A DNA stretch of 64,000 bases from RCIO01 sp040880025 (GTDB lineage: Bacteria > Pseudomonadota > Alphaproteobacteria > Rhizobiales > Rhizobiaceae), in NCBI GenBank assembly GCA_040880025.1, contig JBBDJD010000001.1:62001-126000 (forward strand), read 5' to 3'. Numbering within the stretch: the first letter of the stretch is position 1; the number at the start of each line of letters is the position of its first letter. A program made the position numbers and the translations under genes. Shown here piece by piece: positions 1-6,750 of the stretch. Under the pieces are notes generated by a model. It was not told the DNA's origin, made no database searches, and saw only the letters and a list, made by a program, of their open reading frames with translations.

Positions 1-1
1 G

Positions 2-67
2 GACCGGTTCGAGAAGATGTTCGACATGATCGAGCGGCTGGCGAAAAGGGAGGCGAAAACGGGGTGA
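2..67 (+). CDS. C-terminal end of an unidentified protein (partial)
   Basis: An open frame enters at the left edge and stops at TGA 65-67, giving 21 residues rich in Lys, Glu and Arg, with an amphipathic helix-like pattern and the motif FDMIERLAKRE. It is the 3' end of a gene that starts outside the window and converges on the leftward helicase gene. It is too short to assign. The 112 bases up to the helicase stop show no further gene, only a small direct repeat of the word AACCTATG near 82-102. Confidence 0.4.
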   Translation, partial: DRFEKMFDMIERLAKREAKTG

Positions 68-179
68 AATCGGGGCGTTCGTAACCTATGATGTAACCTA
101 TGCGCGTTTCAATTGCGCGACGGGTAGTCAAACTATTGAAATTGCTTAGTTCATCTAGGTCGGACCCGCTGAGCGGTCG

Positions 180-2273
180 TCAGCGGTCCCTTGAAGTCAG
201 ATCGTCCAGGAACTCAGAACCCGGCGCAACGCCGGAAACCAGAAGCCTGTCGCGGGCTCTCGTGGCAGCCACATAGAGCAATTGGCGTTCAGTGGCGAAC
301 ACTTCATCCAGTTCGAATTCGTCGGCGACGTCGTTGATGCGGGCGGCAAGAGGCAGCACGCCTTCATCGCAAGCAATGACGGCAACCGCCCGGAATTCGA
401 GGCCCTTGGCCAGGTGCATGACGCCAACAAGGGCCGCCGCTTCGTCCTGCCGGCGGGTCGTGGCTGTCCGGTAAGGCAGCCCAGCCGCCTCCGCGATGGC
501 GCGCGCTCTTGGGAGCTGATCGGCAGAGCGGACGAAGACGGCGATCTCGCGAGGTTCGATCCCGTCGTCGCGCGCTTGGCGTATGAAGGCTGCGCCAGCT
601 TCTGTCTCGGCAGCCTCGTCATCGGCGATGATAACCTCCGGCTCGATGCTATCGAAGACAGACACCGTGCCGCGACGATCCTCCTCCAGGCCGTCGACGT
701 CCCGGACAGTTCGAGGGAGAAGCCGATCGGCCATCCGGCGGATCTGTTGAGAGGTGCGGTAATTGACCTTCAGGGTGAATGAGCGGCCGCGGACGTCGAT
801 GCCCAGTCCAAGCCAAGAGAATGGCTGCTGGAAAATACGCTGCCCGATGTCTCCTGCGAAAAACAGCGCTTCAAAACGAGCCGGCGCAATCGCCGCGAGG
901 AAACGGAGTTCGGGCACGCCGAGGTCCTGGGCTTCGTCGATGACGATGTGTGTGAATGGCTTCTCGATCCTGTCCGCGTACGTCGCGGCGACAGCCTGAA
1001 ACAGGGCAGCCGGCGTGAACAGGGCGCGCTGACGCAGCGCATCGCGGATGCGGGCGAATACCTGCCACAGCGTCTCGCGCTGTTTCTGTCCGAGCCGGTT
1101 CTTGCGACCCATGCGCGGCACATCGGCATAGGCCTCGGCGCTGTCTACATGCCAGGCATCGATCACGTTCTCCCACTCGGACAAGAGGAAACGGGGTGAG
1201 AAGCCTGTGACGCCAGTGTCTGCCGCCGCCTTGTCCACGAGGCCGCGCACGGTGTCACGGACGGCGACATGAGCTTTTCGGCCCGTGGTCAGGGCGTAAA
1301 GTTCCTCGGCAATGCCCCGGAAGGAAGCGACGGTGACGCGGGCGGTGAGTTCATCACGCCCGCCGGAGAGGATGCCGAGTTTTTGCTGCAGGGATTCGGC
1401 AAGTGGCTCGGAAAAGGTGGTCAGGAGCACGCGCGCCTCCGCGTCGCGGCGAAGCATGCGCATGACGCGATGCAGCGCCACCACCGTCTTGCCGGTTCCG
1501 GCCGAGCCCGCGACGCGCACCGGGCCGGAATAGTCGCGCTCGACCACGTCACGCTGGAGGGGGTGCAGGAACACCGCCCATTTCTCAAAGGGGGCGTCGA
1601 GGGCAGCCTGGAGTTCCTCGACCCCTTCAAGGATGCGAAAGCGCCGCATCGAGTCCGGATGTGCGAGCGGATCGGCAACCGGCGGCGCGGCCGGCTGGAG
1701 CATGCCGGTCGCGGCATATTCCAGAAGCGCCTCGGACGCTTCCTGGGGCAGGTGGGCTGCGAGCGCGAAGAAGGTCTCCTCTGTGGCCTTCGCGACATCG
1801 GCCAGCCAGTCTTCCGGCACGCCGACGGCGAGCATGTCGTCGGACTTCAGCCGGTCGAACAGCAGGGGTGGCGCCGGCGCGGGTGCGGCGGCCGGTTCGA
1901 GGGCCAGTTCGGGTTGTGGCGCTGCCGGGGCAATCTCCTCGACCCGTTCGCGGACCTCGACGATCTGGATGGCGCCGGTTTTCGGATGCTTTTCAATTCG
2001 CCGCCGCTCCGCCCATTTGTAGGCGTCGTCGTGATGATCGACATGGGCCAGCATCAGGCTGGCGCCCGTCTTGTGGACAATGATGCGAAGGTCGCGGCTG
2101 ACCCTGACCGACCAGAAGTTCGGATCCCTGGACTTGTCGATGCGATGGAACTTGAGACCGGGCCGGTCCGGCTCGGTCATCAGCGTATACGCCGTCAGCT
2201 GCGCCTGCTTCTGCTCGTCATTGGCGAGCTTGGCGAGCGAGGCGGTGAAGCTGTCGGCGAGGATGGTGGGCAT
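180..2273 (-). CDS. UvrD-type DNA helicase with N-terminal RelE/ParE-like domain
   Basis: This 697-residue protein is probably a superfamily 1 helicase acting on DNA in the cytoplasm. Residues 1 to about 95 resemble a RelE/ParE toxin fold (FWSVRVSRDLRIIVHK, then a DHHDDAY strand end). An Ala/Pro-rich linker follows at about 115-140. The helicase core has Walker A GSAGTGKT at 256-263, DEAQD near 450, GDIGQ, NYRTS, HLAKGLEF and YVAATRARDR, so all main SF1A motifs are present. The start is ATG at 2273, seven bases after the stop of the 273-residue gene upstream, which suggests co-transcription. It is the last gene of the leftward defence-type operon. No antitoxin gene is adjacent, so the RelE-like part is more likely a binding or effector domain than a free toxin. 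The helicase call is firm; the biological role is inferred. Confidence 0.85.
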   Translation of the reverse strand: MPTILADSFTASLAKLANDEQKQAQLTAYTLMTEPDRPGLKFHRIDKSRDPNFWSVRVSRDLRIIVHKTGASLMLAHVDHHDDAYKWAERRRIEKHPKTGAIQIVEVRERVEEIAPAAPQPELALEPAAAPAPAPPLLFDRLKSDDMLAVGVPEDWLADVAKATEETFFALAAHLPQEASEALLEYAATGMLQPAAPPVADPLAHPDSMRRFRILEGVEELQAALDAPFEKWAVFLHPLQRDVVERDYSGPVRVAGSAGTGKTVVALHRVMRMLRRDAEARVLLTTFSEPLAESLQQKLGILSGGRDELTARVTVASFRGIAEELYALTTGRKAHVAVRDTVRGLVDKAAADTGVTGFSPRFLLSEWENVIDAWHVDSAEAYADVPRMGRKNRLGQKQRETLWQVFARIRDALRQRALFTPAALFQAVAATYADRIEKPFTHIVIDEAQDLGVPELRFLAAIAPARFEALFFAGDIGQRIFQQPFSWLGLGIDVRGRSFTLKVNYRTSQQIRRMADRLLPRTVRDVDGLEEDRRGTVSVFDSIEPEVIIADDEAAETEAGAAFIRQARDDGIEPREIAVFVRSADQLPRARAIAEAAGLPYRTATTRRQDEAAALVGVMHLAKGLEFRAVAVIACDEGVLPLAARINDVADEFELDEVFATERQLLYVAATRARDRLLVSGVAPGSEFLDDLTSRDR

Positions 2274-2280
2274 CAGGTCT

Positions 2281-3102
2281 CTATGCCCACTGATCCGACA
2301 GATTGTGCCGCGTGCCCAGCATGTAAAGTCCGCTGTGCACGTCGAGAATGCTCCAGTCGGGCTTCCCCTTCATGAGTTCAGACATCAGGGCATTGTTTTC
2401 GTAGATTGCACCGGGTTCGAAAGCCTCATCGTCGAGTTCGCTACCAGCCGGCTTGGAGGGGAGGATTTTCGCCTTATGAAGTATCGCCAATGCACTGAAG
2501 ATTGGACCGCCCGGAGGAAGCATCACCTCCCGATCCTTCATCGTTGCGGCCAATGTAGGATTCGAGAACAAAGCTACCATGAACATGGCCGTCGCATTCC
2601 AGCTCCCGATATACCGCGGCCTCTCCTCCGATTTTGAAAGGATTGATTGCAGCCACCGTTCTTGCGCGCGGCCATAGCTCCTTAGGTCGTCGGGCAGTGC
2701 GGTCGGGAGTCGAACCTTCTGAAACATCAAATATCCTGCCCGAAGAGACTGTTCGATCGGCATTGGTCCACGTTCATAGTGGTAGCCTATTGCCCTACTC
2801 AATTCCGCTCCGTCCAACGTGCTGAGGACACGGGTGGCGGAATCGGTAAAATCATCGGTGATCTGTGCGAGATGCCCCCAACCTAAGCCAACAGCAAAAC
2901 AGACATGCCAAGGATCGCGATCTGAGAACTTCTTCGGTTGGTCATTGATTTCGCCAAACGCGAACGCATTAAGCTTTTTGCTTCCATCATGGAGCAGCGC
3001 CTGAATATTTGTGCGGGCCGGACTGCCTCCCTGTCCACCTCCCGCGTCGCAGAGCTCGTTGAACCGGCGTTGTATCTCATTAAGTGGCCTATTGATTTTC
3101 AC
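2281..3102 (-). CDS. Unknown 273-residue protein in the defence-type operon
   Basis: I do not recognise this family. The protein is soluble-looking, with no signal peptide or membrane segment. It contains Trp- and His-rich stretches (DPWHVCFAVGLGWGHLAQ near 63-80) and ends close to DVHSGLYMLGTRHN. Its start appears to be GTG at 3102, overlapping the TGA of a possible 41-residue gene in a GTGA arrangement, which suggests translational coupling. It ends seven bases before the RelE-UvrD helicase start, so the two are probably one transcript and may work together. Base composition is lower in GC than the core genes, as expected for island cargo. Confidence 0.6.
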   Translation of the reverse strand: MKINRPLNEIQRRFNELCDAGGGQGGSPARTNIQALLHDGSKKLNAFAFGEINDQPKKFSDRDPWHVCFAVGLGWGHLAQITDDFTDSATRVLSTLDGAELSRAIGYHYERGPMPIEQSLRAGYLMFQKVRLPTALPDDLRSYGRAQERWLQSILSKSEERPRYIGSWNATAMFMVALFSNPTLAATMKDREVMLPPGGPIFSALAILHKAKILPSKPAGSELDDEAFEPGAIYENNALMSELMKGKPDWSILDVHSGLYMLGTRHNLSDQWA

Positions 3103-3224
3103 TCGTCTTGTGCCTTCAGTGATTGCCAGTTCTCCGTGCGAGGCACCCGTCTCACAGCGTCCGGCTGTACAGTTTCGTAAGTTATGTCTACGTTGCCGGG
3201 AGGGACAAGACCGTCCTTCGCCAC
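3099..3224 (-). CDS. Possible 41-residue protein coupled to the 273-residue gene
   Basis: A short frame starts at GTG 3224 and stops at TGA 3101-3099, sharing the bases GTGA with the start of the next gene. The translated residues look protein-like (VPPGNVDITYETV, then RRVPRTENWQSL). There is no clear ribosome binding site before the GTG, and the true start could differ. Such 4-base overlaps are common between genuine operon partners, which is the main support. It could also be the tail of a decayed longer gene, because the frame is closed by a stop 11 codons further upstream. The sequence to 3335 is AT-rich and should hold divergent promoters. Confidence 0.35.
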   Translation of the reverse strand: MAKDGLVPPGNVDITYETVQPDAVRRVPRTENWQSLKAQDE

Positions 3225-3335
3225 CGATTTATCTGGCAGAATTGCATGTTGCGTTTATTTGTCGCCATATATTTTCAGAACCGAACAGTTTTGACATACT
3301 AGATAGTATCGTCACTTGCGGGGGAGATGGAAGGA

Positions 3336-3896
3336 ATGCGTATTCTTGCTTTGCTGATCGTGCTGGCCTGTATGTATGCGGGCTTCAGTGAAAAGGCTGG
3401 CGCGACACCGGTTTCGGTCGATGTATATCTTGTCAACGAGAGTCAACTCTGCACCGGAGGAGAGAGTGCACCGTTCACCGATTGCACGAGAATATCATCC
3501 AATTGCTCCGACGCTCAAACCGAATGCATGGACGATTTTCTGGACCTGATGACCGTCACTAGTGACAACATCCATCTAGAACTCAAGGAGGGAAACAACG
3601 TCGTCAAACGATCCGATGAAAAATATCAGTCCTTTTTCGCTGCGGTTTCCGACTATGCAATGAAGGCCGATGTGTTGCAGTTAAAGGCGGCGCTCTTCGT
3701 TTTCCACTTCGGCGCGCCCCCACCGTCTGAACTCCAAATTAGGCGGAAGAATGCGACCTACCCCCGACAGAAAATCAAGCAGAGTATTGGTCGTCGCCAC
3801 GTTGACTGGATAAACGCGATTTTCATTTCGCCCAGGGAGGCATCCGCCTTCGAATTCGTCGTCGAGGGCGCCTCGTACAAGCTTTACATTCTGTAG
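3336..3896 (+). CDS. Unknown exported protein
   Basis: I do not recognise this protein, about 186 residues long. A signal peptide is visible at the N-terminus (MRILALLIVLACMYAGF, with a likely cleavage after AGA), so it should be periplasmic. Four cysteines in the first third (LCTGGE, DCTRIS, NCSDA, ECMDD) could form disulfides. The start was put at ATG 3336 because GGGGGAG lies nine bases upstream; ATG 3327 in the same frame is adjacent to that site and less likely. A membrane protein gene follows after 11 bases, and the two form a rightward unit opposite to the surrounding defence operon. Codon use is AT-richer than in core genes, which suggests transfer. Confidence 0.6.
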   Translation: MRILALLIVLACMYAGFSEKAGATPVSVDVYLVNESQLCTGGESAPFTDCTRISSNCSDAQTECMDDFLDLMTVTSDNIHLELKEGNNVVKRSDEKYQSFFAAVSDYAMKADVLQLKAALFVFHFGAPPPSELQIRRKNATYPRQKIKQSIGRRHVDWINAIFISPREASAFEFVVEGASYKLYIL

Positions 3897-3907
3897 GGAG
3901 CGTGAAG

Positions 3908-4570
3908 ATGGACAGGGCTTGGTATCGGGAGAAGATAGTCGACAAAGTTCTCTTGGGCGCCTTGTCGTCCGTTTTTTTGGCGCTTGTACTCTTCAGCGTC
4001 AATCAGTCCGAAAAGGCGATATCCTACATCAGAGAAAACACCCAGGTGGAGCTAAGGTTCGCCGAACAGGTCTTCAACGGGTTTGTTGAATCAGTTGGAA
4101 AGACGTCGGCTAGCTTCGAGGAATATTTGATCTTCGACGACAAGCAGAACTTCCAGAAGACGATTGTGGCCCAGCGCGCACCGATTGCGCTTGCGGCGAC
4201 GGTTTTCCAGGAAGAGCAGCCAAAGAATCTTGGCGAGGCTATGAGCGACTGCGTCAACCTGCATGAAGTTCGGCTCAATCTTTCAGAGCTGAATGCGCTG
4301 AAAGGGAGCGTCAACGACCAGGCACAAATCAGAAACCTGCTCAAGAACTGCATCACGGAATCTGTTCGCGGCTATGCGCAGTATCGCAAGGGCGTCGTCA
4401 ACAAACACTTCAATTCCGTACCGGAATGGAACCAGACTTTGGGCTGGTCGCAATTCCTGCGACTTGATTACCTGCTGTTGATCGCAATGACGACCATGCT
4501 GGTTGTGATGATTGTGATCATGTATGCAAGATCGCCGGGCGCGGGGGCGAAATCGGCATCAGATGGGTAG
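3908..4570 (+). CDS. Unknown membrane protein with two TM segments
   Basis: The protein of about 220 residues has a TM helix near residues 15-33 and a second near 188-208 (LLLIAMTTMLVVMIVIMY). Between them is a stretch of about 150 residues with a coiled-coil-like pattern and two cysteines, so it probably exposes a periplasmic domain anchored at both ends, in the manner of a receptor or assembly scaffold. ATG 3908 is preferred because AGGGAG at 3895-3900 is well spaced; GTG 3902 is in frame but too close. It follows the exported protein by 11 bases. No family was recognised, so the function is unknown; the position inside a defence-type island is the only hint. Confidence 0.6.
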   Translation: MDRAWYREKIVDKVLLGALSSVFLALVLFSVNQSEKAISYIRENTQVELRFAEQVFNGFVESVGKTSASFEEYLIFDDKQNFQKTIVAQRAPIALAATVFQEEQPKNLGEAMSDCVNLHEVRLNLSELNALKGSVNDQAQIRNLLKNCITESVRGYAQYRKGVVNKHFNSVPEWNQTLGWSQFLRLDYLLLIAMTTMLVVMIVIMYARSPGAGAKSASDG

Positions 4571-4760
4571 CCACCCCGCCCTCGGCTCCGCTCCTGACCA
4601 CTTTTGATCGGACGGGTTTCGGTCTGCCTTCCGCAGCCATTTTCCAGCCAATGACTGCGGTGTTTGCGGTCATCTGCTCCGGCGGAATCGCCAGGTTCAA
4701 TCTCATCTTGCCGATTTCGACGTTGGGCTTCGGTGTCCTCGTCTTCACCGTCTTGCACAT
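4518..4760 (-). CDS. Possible 80-residue fragment next to a helicase remnant
   Basis: A leftward frame runs from ATG 4760 through 80 codons, and its 3' part overlaps the end of the rightward membrane gene. Residues such as RLNLAIPPEQMTANTAVIGW look protein-like, but I do not recognise them. It directly follows a decayed helicase 5' end, so it may be scar sequence from an earlier rearrangement. A functional gene is doubtful because of the overlap and the lack of a clear ribosome binding site. Confidence 0.25.
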   Translation of the reverse strand: MCKTVKTRTPKPNVEIGKMRLNLAIPPEQMTANTAVIGWKMAAEGRPKPVRSKVVRSGAEGGVATHLMPISPPRPAILHT

Positions 4761-4838
4761 TCAGCTTCGCTGCTTCTGCTCGTCATTGGCGAGCCTGGCG
4801 AGGGAGGCGGTGAACCTGTCGGCGAGGATGGTGGGCAT
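4761..4838 (-). pseudogene. Decayed 5' end of a second RelE-UvrD helicase gene
   Basis: Bases 4838 to about 4761 read MPTILADRFTASLARLANDE and then stop after 25 codons. This nearly matches the first 23 residues of the intact helicase that starts at 2273 (two substitutions), and the DNA is also nearly identical. A one-base loss after codon 23 shifts the frame, and similarity then fades. The fragment sits three bases before the stop of the TM-protein gene in the same orientation, which is where the helicase would be expected in an uninterrupted operon. It probably marks an old helicase copy that was replaced or displaced. Confidence 0.75.
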
Positions 4839-4840
4839 CT

Positions 4841-5464
4841 TCAGTCAGCGCTGCCGCTGCTAGCCCGAGTGTCCATTTCTCGCCGGATCCGCTGTCCGCG
4901 CTCATATGACGATTCATAACCGAGCATTTCCAAACCTTTGGCAAATCCCGGATCATGCCTACGTTTGCTGTCGATGTGACCGACGAGGAGGTAATAGACT
5001 TCGTAGGCGCCGCCCTTGAACAATCGACGGGCAGATTCAGGTTCACACATCTCGAGATCAATGCACACAGCAAGTTGTTCATAAAAATTGATCAAGCGAG
5101 GGATGTCCAATCTCTGTGGCTCCGCCGATATCCGTTTCGACATGGCGTTCCGGAGCAGCTTGGGCGCCTCCTTGTCAACTTGCGCGGGGCTGAGAAACTT
5201 ACGGATCTGAGGCATTGCTTCCTCGTAAGCGCTCGCCCTGTAGCGGGCGAATGTCTCGCGCGCAGACAAAAGCAATTCCCCGTTGTATAATTCGTGATAG
5301 CGGATCGTCTCTTTCTGCCGATCTGTCAGCCTTTGGTTTACGTCCCGCATATAGGTGTTCAGCCAAATTACTCCGCCGGCAATCGAGGCGAATATACCAA
5401 TGAATTTTGCTGTTATCTCAAGCTTGTCCTTCAGGCTCAGGCTATCGGGTTTTTCTGCGCTCAT
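4841..5464 (-). CDS. Unknown one-TM protein in the restriction operon
   Basis: This protein of 207 residues has a short basic/acidic N-terminus, one TM segment near residues 20-38 (FIGIFASIAGGVIWL) and a long, mostly helical cytosolic or periplasmic part with LLLSARETFARYRAS and a Cys pair near 130-140. It starts five bases after the stop of the methyltransferase C-terminal frame, so it is in the same operon. I do not recognise the family with confidence. A membrane-anchored component inside a restriction operon is unusual and could be a sensor or abortive effector, but that is only a guess from context. Confidence 0.6.
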   Translation of the reverse strand: MSAEKPDSLSLKDKLEITAKFIGIFASIAGGVIWLNTYMRDVNQRLTDRQKETIRYHELYNGELLLSARETFARYRASAYEEAMPQIRKFLSPAQVDKEAPKLLRNAMSKRISAEPQRLDIPRLINFYEQLAVCIDLEMCEPESARRLFKGGAYEVYYLLVGHIDSKRRHDPGFAKGLEMLGYESSYERGQRIRREMDTRASSGSAD

Positions 5465-5469
5465 CCCGT

Positions 5470-6750
5470 CTACACCCCAAAAACCTTCAACACTTCATCT
5501 CCAAAATGATTGATCACCTTCACGGCTATCCGGCCCGTCTGTGGCCGCGCAAACGGGCGTGAGGTGTCGGAATACAGCGTCGTCCATGCGTCCTCGTCGA
5601 TCTCGGCTTTCAGCGCGGTCTTGAGTGATTTGTAGGGGTCGTTGGCGCCGAGGAAATAGGCGTGGCGGACGAAGAAGCTCTCCTCGTTGTAGTCGGTGTC
5701 GATGAACCAGGCGGCAATGCCGCGCGTGTCGGTCGAGCGGATGTCGCCGGTCGAGGGGTCGAAGATGTCGACGCCGTTGACTTTCACCCGCAGCTCGCCC
5801 GCTTGCGTCTCGATCAGGTCGATGTCGGGCTCGCCGAAGACGACGAAGAGATTGCCCTTGCCGGTGTTCTTCAGGTCCTCGGCCATGTGCAGGTCGGGGT
5901 TCATGCGGGCCTTGAGGATCGGCAGCGGGCCAAGCCGGTTGAGGTCGCTCGCCTGGGCCTCGAAGTTGAAGGCACAGGCGATCAGCGCGTCGAAGCGGGC
6001 GTCGGAAGCCTCGCGCGCGGCGGCGGTGATGTTGGAGCGGGTCAGCGTGCCGAACTCCGGACCGATCAGGATGCCGGCGCGCTTTTCCCTGCCGTCCCCA
6101 TCGGTGTAGCGGGCTTCCGCAGCCAGCCACTCGCCCGGCCAGGGCTCGACGGAGGAGAAATGGATAGTGTCGGCCTTGTCCTGCTGGTGCACGCCGGCGG
6201 AACGCAGATGGTCGAGCACCATGGCGCCGAAATCCCGGTCCGGCACGTTCCGGGGTGCCGCCTGCATGGCGCCCTCAGTGGCCGAAAGCTCGCCAGCCAG
6301 CGTGTCGTCGCGCGAGGTGACGACGCGGTGCGGCGACAGGCTCTCCACTGTGAAAGGGCCGGCGACGCGCACCTTGGTCCTGTCCTCGTAGGGACGGTCG
6401 TAGAGCATCTCGACGTCGGCGGCGCGGGCGATGGAATCATCGATCTCCTGCTGCCGCGCGATGCGGGCGTCCCACCAGGCGTTGTGCAGCGCGCGCACCC
6501 GGGCGCTGACGAGCCCCGCCGTGGCGGCGCCGTCCTTCGTTTCCAGCCACTGGTCGAGGTCGCGCGGGATTTGCCATTCGGCCCAGCCGGGCGACTGGCT
6601 GATCTCCCCCCCTCGCGGGGGAGATGGGCGGCAGCCCAGAGGGGGGCGCCGTGGAATGAGAGGTCGGCGGGACAGCGCCCCCCTCTGCCTTGCCAGGCAT
6701 CTCCCCCACAAGGGGGGAGATTGGGCCAACCGCGAACCCCAGCGCTTCAT
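5470..6750 (-). pseudogene. C-terminal part of the split DNA methyltransferase
   Basis: The frame from about 6600 down to 5470 encodes the conserved C-terminal region of site-specific methyltransferases of the type III Mod kind, with ARQQEIDDSIARAADVEML, RVAGPFTVESLSPHR and the terminal GRIAVKVINHFGDEVLKVF. Its first 50 residues are a nonsense reading of a palindromic repeat. The frame is shifted by one base relative to the N-terminal part, so the original single protein is broken. An ATG at 6750 could in principle allow reinitiation, giving a separate polypeptide, but no good ribosome binding site is evident. It ends five bases before the one-TM protein gene. Confidence 0.75.

Noticed and set aside
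1269..2375. Long rightward frame opposite the RelE-UvrD helicase
   Set aside because: It is an antisense frame of a GC-rich gene. The residues are low in hydrophobic order and match no family, while the helicase motifs on the other strand are complete.
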